NCBI RefSeq assembly: GCF_001039355.2
Contig: NW_019773626.1
Coordinates: forward strand, 331,445-372,023
From: Lingula anatina
Lineage: Eukaryota > Brachiopoda > Lingulata > Lingulida > Lingulidae
Reading direction: 5' to 3'
DNA: 40,579 nt
Shown one piece after another: positions 1 to 12,800 of the stretch. The notes under the pieces are model-generated. The model ran no database searches and was not told the origin of the DNA. It was given only the letters and a program-made list of their open reading frames with translations. Numbering within the stretch: the stretch's first letter is position 1; every line of letters starts with the position of its first letter. The position numbers and the translations under genes are program-made.

Positions 1-1117
1 CAGAGTCGCCAATTGCCCTAAATCAACAAGGTACAGGATATCCAAAGGCGCTGACAAAATAACGATCATAAACTTTTTGGGGAGGATGTGCTGTAAGTAT
101 CGTGTTTTAAAAATGGGTTAATAAATTGAACATTTGTCAACGGTTGTGGAAAGGCAATGCCTTAATAATTCAGAAAGACTTGTTGAAATTCCCAGGAAAT
201 TTTCTACTATTATAACCCATTGCTACAGAAACGTTTGAGACGTATTGTACGCCATTTACATCTGACAGAATGGTTCCAAAAGGGACACGTGATCCGTCTC
301 ACTGAAACCGTGAAATCCTACATCCGTTATAACTAATTAAAAGTTACATAAAAGCACGGCACCTATTCATTAAAATTTATCACGTTTACCGGCGTTAAGA
401 CACAAAATTAACGCATTTACAGTGTCGCTTTTCAACTGAACGCCGGTCCGTCCCGTGTATCGTTCCTATCAAATGACATGAGTAAACGAAATAGTTCAAA
501 CTCAATTTTACCCCAGGGTGTTACTCCTAAAAAAATGAGTAAATCCCAAAGACTACCAATTGACTTATTAACGTTGTTGTAAATTGTACCTTAAAGAATG
601 AAATTAAAAAATTGAATTTCAAATGGGCCTTATGCGTTTAAAAAAGTCCATTACCTTTGCCACTACCTTCAAGTTCACTTTAACCTAAAATATATATCAA
701 ATTAAAAGACAATACCCATAACAACCGAGCACCAAGTATCAGATTCAATGTGGCGACGCGTGTCGCCTTCCCCAATCACTTTTAACAAACGTACAAAGTA
801 GTGTAGCCATAAATAGTAACGTTAACATCCCATATCTCAAAAGCCTGTTCTTCATGAAATTGATTATTTTAGCTGAAATTTCACAATGTAAGCTCTTCGA
901 TACGACATGATCGTATCTCAAGAAAGTTACCTTTGCTTTTTGACATCTTCGTCTTGGTCCACTTTCTTTCTTTATAAATATTACTTAAATTCTGATAGAC
1001 TTAAAACGTTTCGATTATGTTAGTGGACGAAGACACTATAGGCTGCTTATTTCCCTTCACAAGGCGAAGCATGAACTACACGAGATTCTGTTTTTGGTGA
1101 AATCACTCACATTCAGC
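1..1117. other. Region downstream of Tbr (putative 3' UTR and flank)
   Basis: AT-rich, with no open frame of note. It should contain the Tbr 3' UTR on the minus strand. I do not see a canonical AATAAA on that strand here (it would read TTTATT on the plus strand), so the polyadenylation site is not placed. No recognisable repeat. Confidence 0.5.
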
Positions 1118-1930
1118 TTATATCGTCTGGAACTCCTCGTGACTGCCCTGTAAATGCGCATGCGTATTTGGTTGATAAAAGTTCCCGGATAAACTATACC
1201 CGTACTGCTGGTCCTGCTGCCCGCCGCTGCCACCGAGTGTGTCGTGGTAATAATACCCATAAGGGTGTGGGTCGCTCTGCCTGTTATACATACTGACGTA
1301 CGAGTTTTCCCGACCGTTGCCGGCGCTCAGTCGCTCAGCGTCACTGTCCGGGACAATTTGTTCTGGGGAATGTTTCTCCTGTTGCAGCACGGCCGGCAGC
1401 ACTTCCAATTTCATCCTTTTTGCCTGTGGGGTATATCCGTCGTCGTTTTCGTCACCGGTCCCCTCTGGGCTGCTTCCTTGGTCGTCTGCCCCATACCCGG
1501 TTCCACTTTCGGGACCCCTTTCTAGCCCTCGGGACTGGGGATGGTAAGGGTAACCGTTACTGGTTGGCATGGCCATATGATTGTACTCCCCCGAACCCTC
1601 GCAGTCCGCAGCTTTACCCCTGTAGTCAAAGGATTGCTCCAAAGAGCCACGTGAGTACCTTCCGTGGTACAGGAGTGCCCCCTGGTCTACAGGGGGTCCG
1701 TTGAAGGCGGGGCTAAATGAACCAGGGACTCCCATTGGTGGTCTGCCCCGAGCAGCGCCACCTGGCAATGAGGGCACGTAGGACGGGCTTGCGTTGGGAT
1801 TTCGACTGAAGAGGGCGTGGAAGCTGCTCTCCACAACGGGCGGGGATGGAGTCGCGCGCTCACTTGTACGGTCGTAGCTGTCGCGGAATCCTTTGGCGAA
1901 TGGATTGTGGTCTATCTTCAGCTGTGTTAT
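1118..1930 (-). CDS. Tbr: Tbr exon 5 (end of T-box, C-terminal domain, stop)
   Basis: Acceptor ATCATTTCAG|ATA. It encodes the last T-box residues [17 protein letters not shown], then a 250-residue C-terminal region ending in EEFQTI and a stop at 1120-1118. The tail contains a basic patch in [11 protein letters not shown], which loosely resembles the C-terminal basic cluster of vertebrate Eomes, and Tyr/Gln/Gly-rich segments. One exon covers everything from the end of the T-box to the stop. Confidence 0.92.
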   Translation of the reverse strand: MTQLKIDHNPFAKGFRDSYDRTSERATPSPPVVESSFHALFSRNPNASPSYVPSLPGGAARGRPPMGVPGSFSPAFNGPPVDQGALLYHGRYSRGSLEQSFDYRGKAADCEGSGEYNHMAMPTSNGYPYHPQSRGLERGPESGTGYGADDQGSSPEGTGDENDDGYTPQAKRMKLEVLPAVLQQEKHSPEQIVPDSDAERLSAGNGRENSYVSMYNRQSDPHPYGYYYHDTLGGSGGQQDQQYGYSLSGNFYQPNTHAHLQGSHEEFQTI

Positions 1931-3125
1931 CTGAAATGATGCGACGGCAATGTATTTGAAACTCATCATACGCCTCCAAAGCCTACGAAACTCTGTAGCT
2001 ACATTGTGATTCCAGGAATTTTTCTATGGGTGGTGGGGTAGACGCAAGCACTTATTTTTCCTTCGTTGTATAAAACTGAAATTTCAGTATAAGATGAAAA
2101 GGCACGGGGATGGAAAAATTCTCAGTTTTGACTCATTTTGCGAATTCTTTTTTTTTTTTTTTTGTGGAGCAGAAGGGTGCCTTCAAAGCAAAGGGAGCAA
2201 AGGGAGGGACAAGTACCCATGTGCCTGTCCCTAGTTCCACAGTAATATGCATCTCTCACATTTGTTTAGCCGATAAACGTGAAATAAAGGGCACGTTGTA
2301 GTGAGTCAGTTGCATATATGCAAGTATACATGTAGATATTGTTATGCAGTTGCATGTAACCTATACCAAAATAACAAAAAAATATTACATAAAAACAGAC
2401 GATTTCAGTTACTTCCGTAAAATAGTTTCACACTAATGAATGGTGAACTCAAAGACAAAAAATACTACACAAAAATGATTTGATTTTTTTACATTACGTA
2501 TCAATAAAAAATAGACGTGGTGTGACACACGGCACTATAAATGCTGAATTATGCTGAATCATTCCCCCATAATGCACGTACGACATGCAACAGTCTGCCG
2601 CTGAGGCAATGGCAATTCCTTCCTGCAATTAGGAAGTAAATTATCATCAAATCACCGCAATTCGATGATAACTGTAATAGACTGGTTGCCATGGCAACAA
2701 AAATGCAATACTCATTGTACTGTCGTTGTCATAGCAGGAAGTGTTACAACATCAATGTCTAAATACAACGACATTTTCTCTTTTTTTTTCAAATTGCAAA
2801 ATATTTTGTAACGTTTAAGGACGAATTTTTGAAGAATACAGCAATGTTGGATAAATCACAAGTTCGGTTCAGAGCTATGAATCAAGTGTCTCTTTCCTAC
2901 AGCTGGAATCATTGAATGAAAAAAATGTTGAAAAATAATAATGACACGATTCAAACTAGACTGTTGGACGCTCTTGTTTTTAATTTCTAGACCAAATTTG
3001 TTTACCGTTTGTGCGCACCCGTACGCGTGTGTCGTATTATTATGTGTGTTTTTGTGAAGTTTGTTGTCATATTTCATACCTTCGCACAAAAAAATCTTCA
3101 ACCATTTTTCTCATGTTTTCCGTAT

Positions 3126-3158
<33 letters not shown>

Positions 3159-6131
3159 TGTATTTTTTTAAAATGTAACTTACGTCTGTATTTTGATAGG
3201 CTGTCACAGCTATGAATTGAGTCTCTGGAAAACAGTGCGTCTGGAGGTCCGACGACTCTCGGGTGGTTCCGGAGCACGAGCCGACTTCAATTACATGAAT
3301 TCGAGGCTGATGCTTGTGCATTGAATTCAAAACAATCTGAAATAAACGAAGATGTTTTAGATGAAAAGAGTCGTTGACATATTTTTCAGCGTGAACTGTC
3401 CCGCTATGTAAAATATTTAACATCCTCATTTAAACTTTCGGGTATATGTTGAAGATGGCTCAAAGAATGTTATCAACCTTGATTTGAAAAGTTTAAACAT
3501 GCACATGTTAGCAGCAAAAATGATGATGTATTAACTAGTAATTAAATTTTGTACGTTTCGTCCAAGCTCAGTTCCCCAACCTAAAAAAAAACACCCTTGG
3601 TTTTTGCCACGGAAATTCGGCCGCTGCAACAATGAAGCTCTCTCCGAAATGTTTTATTATGCCCGATATTTTATTGATCAAAGATCGTTTTGTGTACTTA
3701 CAAATCCTTGGTCACAGTTCTTGTTATTGGTCAACTTGAGTTTACTGAAGGTTATGTCCTGCTTCATCCAGTGAGCGCCGGAATTCGGGGAATCGGGATG
3801 CATGTAGATGCGACCATCTGAAATAAAAATATGAACATATATTTGATATAACTTATATTTCATATATTCTATTTTTAAACGTTCATAATCCTAGAAATAC
3901 ACAGGCGTTTCAGTGTTTAAACCATTTTGACACGGTTATCTCGTCGAATATAAGATACTTGAACAAGAGAAATTTCCTACCATTGGAATGGGTATAGAAC
4001 AAATTGCTAGGTTTTGTCTCCCTGCTTTTAATGGAGCAGGGGGTATCTGGAGGGGGGGGGGCAAGTGTCCTGCTGCCCCTCCAGGGACCCCCCTTTTGTA
4101 TATATATTCATTAAATTTGTCATAGCTCGAAGTGCACATAAAAATAAAACATTTGGTACGAAGATTATTCAAGGCAAATGTGTTCATATCTCTAAAACAT
4201 ATTCATAAAAATTTCGTTCAAAAATTATTACGTTTAAAGTAAAGTAAGCGACAATCTCAATCCGTCATAAACTGACGGGACTTTCCTGTTGCGCTCCAGA
4301 GGAAAAAAAATTAAATGTGTATGCCGAATAGATATTCGGTACGTCTTCTACATAAGAAGGTCAATCAGAGTTCACTATATATTACGGGTTTGTTGGCCTA
4401 TTAGTTACTACAGGTTCTTTCCTTTATTTCCAAGTTAAGGGTTTACACAGAATTGGCCAAATCAAAGGACAGTTCAATTTCATTTGTATCTTTTTATATT
4501 TATTTTTAGCACAGATAATAGAATAAAAAAATATACAATAGTAAATCAACTAATAAAATAACTGAGCTGTATATAAACACTCTAAGTGATACCGTGGTGA
4601 CAAAATAATTATGTTGAGAGAAACAGAAAATAACAGAAAAAATAATGACACATAGTTTATACATAACTTCACGACTAATGAGAATAAAGTAACAAACAAA
4701 CAACAAAAAAGAGAGAAAGAAAAAAATATTCATTTGCATTGCTTGAGACAGTTGGTTTTCCTTGGTTTGAGCTATGAAAAAGAATGAACGCTGTCGAAAA
4801 GTCGCACGCACACCAGCACGCAAGCGCAACAAGCACGTGGAAAGATACACACATACTTACACAGACATACTCCGACCGATGTCGGCCCCACGTGCGCGCA
4901 AGCTCAATAAAGAATCGACTCAAGCGCGATTAAACAATGACACGTCTGATCTTTAACAAGAAACTGTTATTGAAAAGCACGCTGGCGTTACATAAGAACA
5001 AATTCATTCCACATTTAATACAACACGGCTAAGAACTATCCGACCACTTCAGTCGCCAATAAACCCTACTTAAACCTGCAACAGTGACCACAGCAGAGAC
5101 AATATTTCCCTCTCATCTCTCCAGCGTCGAGACGATTTATTGAAAAACAAGCAAATCGTTGGTCAAGCGACGATATTGGTCTTTCCAGAAATAGAGAAGG
5201 TGTAACATTGCTGCATATTTCCCTCCTCTCAAGTGTTTTGGTGAGAGTGAAGCTATTGCATTTTTGCAATATTGTCGAATTAATAAAACCATCATTTATC
5301 TGCAATGTATGTACTTAACCTCTGAAGGGGACACCTCGGTTACGTAACGACCCATTTGCTGAAACACAACTTGACAAATAAGATCGACGAAACGAAAAAA
5401 GTGTTGAAATGATCTACTTTAGGCGGCCCACTGAGGGATGGGAGGGGGCGATCCAGTACACAGGCAATAAAATTATCAAATCACAGATCATGGGAAACTA
5501 AAATGTTTCAATGAAAATGCAGGAAATAGGTTCTTGTATAATGCCTACATTTCACGGATAACGAATAAGCAAGAAAGTTGCAATTGGGGTGCGTCACGGA
5601 TTCTTCCCGGATGACGCTATATAATCTATATAATATGAACGTTTACCGTAGGTCGGCAGGAAAATTGATTTCGCGTGGTAGGGTTTTCCATTTTTCTTTC
5701 TCTTTCTCTTTACTTTTTTTTCCGTGCAATAAGCTGATTAATTTATTATTGAAAGTATCGGATCGTTGTATGTGTTAAAATAGTCATCATATTATCATTG
5801 CACTTATTATAGCATTATATGGAATAAAAATTATTATATATCATTTTCATTGAATAAATACAAATAAAGAGAATTCCCATACGAACCAATTCGAGAATGG
5901 GAAGAGATTTTACCTAAGACGATCTTGAAAAATTTAAAGTTGAACACAGCGTCTTACACATGTTCTCCAAAAGGTCATTTCCATGTCTACCCTTGAACAA
6001 CACTAGGTATGCGTCTTAAAATTAAGACAATATTTTATTCGGAGGACTTCTGCGTCTCAAAAATCCCATATTTGCCAAAATTAAAAACAAAACAAAACAA
6101 ATAGCTTAGTTATTATTTTTCAGACTTAAAG

Positions 6132-6176
<45 letters not shown>

Positions 6177-6806
6177 ATAAACACTCTCGATCAAAGGCCA
6201 TTCTTTTCTCTTTCTTCACTTAGTTTTTATCACTTAATATCATCTTTTAATCTTTAAATTTTGATAACACGATCAATGATAAAACTGCGCAGCTCGATGC
6301 TAAATTATAGCCATACGCCTTAAAATGTGTATATTGTGTAATGACATTTTTCTCAAAGATTAACAGCCGTGTGACCTTACTAGGCAAGATCATTTCACAG
6401 AACATGTCTTAGTCTTTTAACAACTTTCAATAAGTAATGTGTAAACAGCTATTTATCACTCTTTTTATCATTTATTGGAGATAATGTTACTGACTGTTAT
6501 CACGATTATCAGTCTGTCAGTCTGTAAATCAGCCGCTAAGGATAGGCTATATATATATAAAGCGTGTGGAAAACAGGAGTTAACGACAAAGTGTGAAGGG
6601 ATTTATTTTAGTGTCACGGTAGTTTGAACGGCTTGACTATGAGGAATTATTACATTCTCTCTCTCTGTCACACACACACAAACACACACACACACACACA
6701 CACACACTTCAACACAAAGAAAAACGTGTAACACAACACTCAACACACAAACACAATCGGGCACGCGCATACGAATATATTTCTCTTAAACACCGCTACA
6801 AACGCA

Positions 6807-6845
<39 letters not shown>

Positions 6846-9800
6846 ACACCTTACTCTCAACAACAGCGGCGAACAACAGTCTCTATTTTCCACAGCATTC
6901 GTTTTCTATCTTTAATGCATTATTCAAAAATATCTGGACTGGCATAGAAAAAACACTACCATTTTTCCAATCATTACTAAAATTCAACGGAGACTGCTTG
7001 ACAAATGTTTTCGAAGTTTTCTACCTGTTAATTGCAAGTTCCTTCAAGATCTGGTCTAATTGCTTCCTCCGCTTATCAAGACTTCCTCGCCACGTATAAT
7101 GTTCAAAATATTATGCAGCCAGCCGCGTGTGCTTATTTTTGCTATGTTACAAGTTGCACTTATTTGTCTTTAAAACGTGTTTCGAATTTATTGTGTATTT
7201 TAGCGTGTCTAACGAGTTATAATTCGCCTTAGCGAATATTTTTACTTGTCACTTACCAAAAGATTATATTTTTGTTGTATATAATATAAATTTGTGTAAG
7301 CTTATAATTTTTTGCATGCAAATGATGCACGTAAGACCTTTACAAAGCAGAAAATAACTTTCCTGGAAATATTGGCAATTTTTCCTTGATTACTAAGGTG
7401 CATATCCTATACAAAACCGCTAAGGGAACTACGATCTATAAGCTAATTGTTAGTTCCAAATTTCTGATATTTTCCGTCACGAGTGAAATTCATTAGTTTC
7501 TATCTCCATTTTAGTCTATTTCAAGAGCACTTTTTACGTAATTCCCCTAGGCCCCTGCGCGCATGGAGGCCGGGAGACCATCAGGTAGTTAGTTGGCGCT
7601 GTTTTAAGTGAGTCGGCCATATTTAGACCGCGGATCTGTTAGCCCGAGGATCAACTTTTCTGAATGCGCTCTAAGATGCGTGTAAACTATGTCACTTTCA
7701 GATAGATATATTCATGAAACAAACACAAATATATAAACCACCAACCCTGTAAAGAAGATACGAAAGTCTGCCTGATTGCTGATGCCGAACTTCGGATTGT
7801 CAGCTCTCTCAATTTCAAATAGATACCTACATAAAACAAATACATGAAAACCAACAGTTGTTCAAAGTAAACATAAAAGTCTACTCACTTGCTGGTAGCT
7901 GTTCGGCTTGTCCGCAAGGGACCCATTTTCCCGTTTGGAACTTCCAGTGGTGGGGATCCGCCAGCACCATGTCCACGAACACGTTGTAGTGAGCCTGGGG
8001 GTCCAACCCCTGAAGAGATATCTGGAGCGTCGGGAACATGCGTCTGGAAAATCATGCAAAAAGAAAGGAATTTTACAGTAATTAACTATTATGGAGTATA
8101 GACGTTCAAACATTGTGATGTATTTGAAATTGAAAAGTAATATGAATAAGATGAACATGTGCATTACAGCAGTCTTTGTGTAAAATTTTTTTCTGTTGGA
8201 TTATAAAATGTATTGTGAGATCAAAGTTGTTATTAGAAGAGTATTTGTATTGTAATAAATAAATAAATAAATAAATAAATAAAGGTACAAGTCATACTAT
8301 TTGCAAATATAAGAATCTACTTTTTCATTGAAATTCTTTTGGTTCCAGTGCACATCTAAAATAAATATGACCTAATAATACATTATTAAATTGCATTATA
8401 AAACTACTAAAAACAATTTTGACAAAAATTAACGCAACGATTACTAATCAGACACTGATTCATTGTTAGTCTTGTGTCTTATGAGTCATTCACTAAGCCC
8501 TTATGGTGGATTTGTCACCTATACAAATTGCACAGGTCATTCTGCATTACGTCCTGTATGAATATCCCATAAATAGTACTTAAAACCTCAACGTCTATAA
8601 ATATTATACAAATCCAGAATAGAAGATTTTCTTCTAGTCAAAACAAGAACCCCCTCCCCTAGGTAATGAACATAATCATAAATGTCAGCGTGTCCTCATA
8701 AGGTGGTCAACCCAAATCACCGACGGGGGTCCGGCTTCATAAAACAAATGCTGACCTTAAGTTGGACTAAACTTTAAGACAAAAAAATAGACTACTTTGA
8801 CTCAATATAAATTATTAGTTGCCCACTATTAAATGAATCTTGTGTTGTTTTATGAAGGGAAAGGGTGCCTTTTTCCCCAAAAAAGTAACTTTATCTAAGT
8901 TGGTTTCTGTTTATTAATCTTAAACGTGAAGTTAATCAATTAATTCTAAGAGTTGATCTGAGAGCTCGGACTTGTTTTTGGGACTAAACTTTTGTGGCTC
9001 CAGCTCCTTAATCTTATTTCCGTCACAAAGGTTTTCTGTTTCCGACACGAGTACTCAGTCACTTTGGGGGTGGGACGGGGAGGGAGATTATAACGGATCA
9101 ACGAGAAGATTAAGATGCCTTCTAGATTAAAATGGCTTCAGGCCCCAATAAAAACCCTTTGTTGGGTTACGTTAACCGTTTTCAATATTTAACGATAACT
9201 CGGGCGTCTCTATTTACAATGGCCTTCTACCTGGTCCAAAATTCAGGCTATCCTTGGCAGAACCTGTTCCGGATAGCGGTCAGTTTCGTAACCATGGGTC
9301 ATTAAGTTATTAAAAATAGCCAATTGGTGGACATAATTGGAAATGACCGCTGATGTGTGGTCAACAACCCTTATAACATAGGTCAGAGAACTGATAAGAA
9401 TAAATTGCAGCCATTCCAGAGTCGGTCATTAACGCACTCCCGTATTTCTGGCACATGTCGCAAAATAATGACTCCAAATTTTTGATTTGACGCGTGTCGG
9501 CTTTTTCATATTGAAATTCTTATACCAACTTTGTTGTTAAACTGAAAATTAAGGGGCTTAGCAAGCTTGACGAGATGGTTACTGTTTTACGTCATAATTT
9601 TTCAACTGATAACCACTATAGGAAGTTAAATAGTTAACTGTAATCGATTACACCAATGCCGCGTTGATTAATACCAATTAAGGAAAAAATGCAGTAAAAT
9701 ATTATAGAGAGTGAATATAATAGTATAACGTAAGGGGATATTTATACTAATGACGCACTAATAAAGAGTCAATATGAGAATGGAAACAAATATCTACATA

Positions 9801-12800
9801 ACCACTCATGCTCAGCAAGGTTTCTATGCCCCTGTATGATAGCATAGCAAGAATATGATGGAATTTTGCCATATTTAAAACTTAAAAATCGGGTCCAAGA
9901 TGTAATAGTTATAATATAATATGGCCAAATTTGAGAACGATTACTGGGAAGTATGCTTTAAATGGATTAAAAAGTTCACATTAATTCAAGAGAGAGAGAG
10001 AATAAAGGAAAAACAGTCTCGAAAAATGAAAAGGAAATTACAATCCGTTTCATAGAATTTTTTCGTCAATAGGTCGTTTAACTATGTACTTCTTTCAAGG
10101 AAGGTGAAACACAAGATACCGGAGATGCTTTCTCTCTCTCTTTTGCTTTTAACTATTTCATTTTCAGTGCAAATACATCAATTCATATTTACATCAACTA
10201 GATATTTATCAATTTTACATTTAACGTTGTTGAAAATTGTTTATGAAAGCATTTTCCTTAAATGAATGAAGAATATTGTAACCTAATTTTGTTTTAAGTA
10301 TAGTTCACATCGATGAAAATGAAATTTTAAGTGTTTACACAAATAGTGTAAAATGAACCGTCAATAATTGTTATCAGTATTGCTGAAATTTGACATTAAA
10401 TGAAGCAGTAGTAGAAGTATGGAACTCAATAAACATTTAATATTAACAACTGTAAAGGCGTAGAACAAAGATGCAGTAGTTATTACCATCATATTCAATG
10501 TTTTAACAAATCAGTTACTCATAATCGATTAAATTACATTTTAGTAGGTTAAAGATAACAATCGATTTCATTTTTTCCCAATATAAACGCACTTGCAATT
10601 AGGACCCGACGAAACTTTAGGACTAGATTTCCGTACTTTCAAGTGATACTAAACGATATACAACAGATTTATACACTAAGATTATTCTTTATAAAGACGC
10701 ACAACTATTGTTTCTGCCATGCGTTTGATAACATTGTGTCATTTAAAACCTCAACTCCGACAAATAATAAGTAAACTCATAATATTAAAAAAAATCTTAT
10801 TGTCATATGAACATTTTATGTGCAATGACGGTGTTAGTATGGCCGAAATCAAGGATGGACGTTTCCATGGTAACGACATCTCGTGCTTCATTGCGGAGTA
10901 ATTGAGGAAGCGTATATAGGAATAATGATCGATTTCGTTCTATCCCATGCTAATTACAGCCCTCGGAAATAACTAGAGAGTTCCTTATATTTTTTTTTAC
11001 CATCTTAGTATTTGGCCACGATTTCCTTTTGTATTTCTTTTTCTTTTTAACATTTTTCGTATATTTTTTTTACCATCAAGGTATGCGTATATCACATTTT
11101 TGTATCATTTTTTCCTTTCATTTTCCGTTTTATCTGTCATTTTTACCATTTACTGTGTATTGTTTTCCTTCTTTTTCATGATTTTAAAAAAATTTATATC
11201 TTATATTTTTGCCACTAAACAAAAGTGTAGGCTTTCAATTCGTCTATTTGCATATTTTATTCTGTTCATTTTTACTATTTACAAAAAAATTGCTCCAAAA
11301 AACCTGATATTTTAACCATCGTAGAGTAAGTGTGCACTCCCTTGCGCATTTTATATTCATTTAATCACACTTCCATTGCTTTATAATGTACGCACTCCAT
11401 CTTTCTATAACCTCCCCCTTGTTTTAACTAAAGAACAATATCTCCAATCAACTCCTTGTTTTAGCTAAATAACAATATATTTCATCAGCCCCTTCTTCAC
11501 CCAAAAGCCTCAATGGCGTAAATGAAAACGGGTGACATAATCATATTTACAGATAGAGAGTAGAACATATTGTCTCTAAAGAGAAAATAATCAGCAGGTT
11601 ATAAACAGGTGCATCAGGCACGGCATTTTCAGCTGTCCCCGTGGCGTTGTCTCAGCCACGGCGTTTGTCACGCCTTTTGGGCAGTCTTTCAGAACGCAGC
11701 GGTGTTGCAAGGGGGCAGGTGACGCGAAAACGACTGCTCAAAGGAAGCTGGCTTGATCCAGCCACCGATTTTAGAGAGAAAGAGAGAAGTTGAGAAGAAG
11801 AAGAGAGAGAGATTTTGTGGAGAAATTGATGAGAGATAGAGATGGAGAGAGAGAGAGATCTGCCCACTGAAACTCATATACCTTTAGTTTATCATCAATG
11901 AGTATGCCTCCGCAACTAAAAGCAAGTTCAACAACGTTTCAAAACACACTCACAAGTTTAAAGGCGTCCCATTCCCAAATACAAACGAAATCAAAAGAAG
12001 TGAAACATGAATAAATTGATTAACTAACAAACTGAGGTGGAAAATATATGCATAAAATAAACAAACACATAAATGATTTTTTTTTTAATATTAGGGAAAA
12101 TATTTTTAGCTACAGAGAGAGAGAGTGTGTGTGGGCACACCTTGCGTTACTGATTTACTGTCGCAGCTTATTTTGTTCCTTAAAGAGTAATGAGAGGAAA
12201 AGAACTTCCTTTGGACATCCATGTAGAAGAGAACAATCATCTAATGACCGGAACAATGGCCGCGTCCTTGCCAGACTTCCGCCTGTTAAATCTTGACGAT
12301 GTCGGGAAATCAGGCGATAGAAAAATAGAGCTGCATTTCTCAAAAGTGAGTTAGTTCTACAGTTGATTTTAATTGTTAGGACAAACGTTAAAGTCCTCTT
12401 TGAACCACTAAATCAGTTGCAGCTTCAAAGTTAAAAAGCAAATTGGAAATCTACGGTAGAGTAACTAAAGCAATTCCCTCTTTTGCTTTTCATCAATCGC
12501 ACGTTATGTTTCTTTAATTAGACCAATACTGATTCATGTTAGGTCAAAATATGTTAAATGTAAAGTCTAGAAGTTAACACCAACTTTCAAACTTCAGTAT
12601 TTTTCAATGGGCACTTTTTCTTCCAGTAACGTGTTTCTTAGGTTAGACACACCAAGAAGTTATAACTTCTTGGACACACTAAGCTATCAGAAGCAAAACA
12701 CATCGCCAAAGGGTATTTAAAAAGCGTCTTAAGAAACACAACCTTAATTTATGCTAATATTAACGACAGCCCCTTTTTCGAAAATAATTTGACCGGCACG

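Larger units (their letters stand above)
1931..3183 (-). other. Tbr intron 4 with a candidate enhancer segment
   Basis: 1253-bp intron between exons 4 and 5. It holds a poly-T tract (2148-2163), an (AT)n tract (3128-3156), and at 2610-2745 a motif-dense stretch: several ETS-type AGGAAG cores and one perfect palindromic RFX X-box. The rest is plain AT-rich sequence. Confidence 0.6.
3818..7888 (-). other. Tbr intron 2
   Basis: 4.07-kb intron, mostly unique AT-rich sequence. Contents: a GC-rich hairpin (4039-4092), a (CT)n run (6133-6174), two (CA)n runs (6669-6708 and 6810-6850) and a solo arm of a foldback repeat (7547-7672). The short open frames here (for example around 4500-4900 and 5066-5305) show no recognisable protein features. 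Confidence 0.6.
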
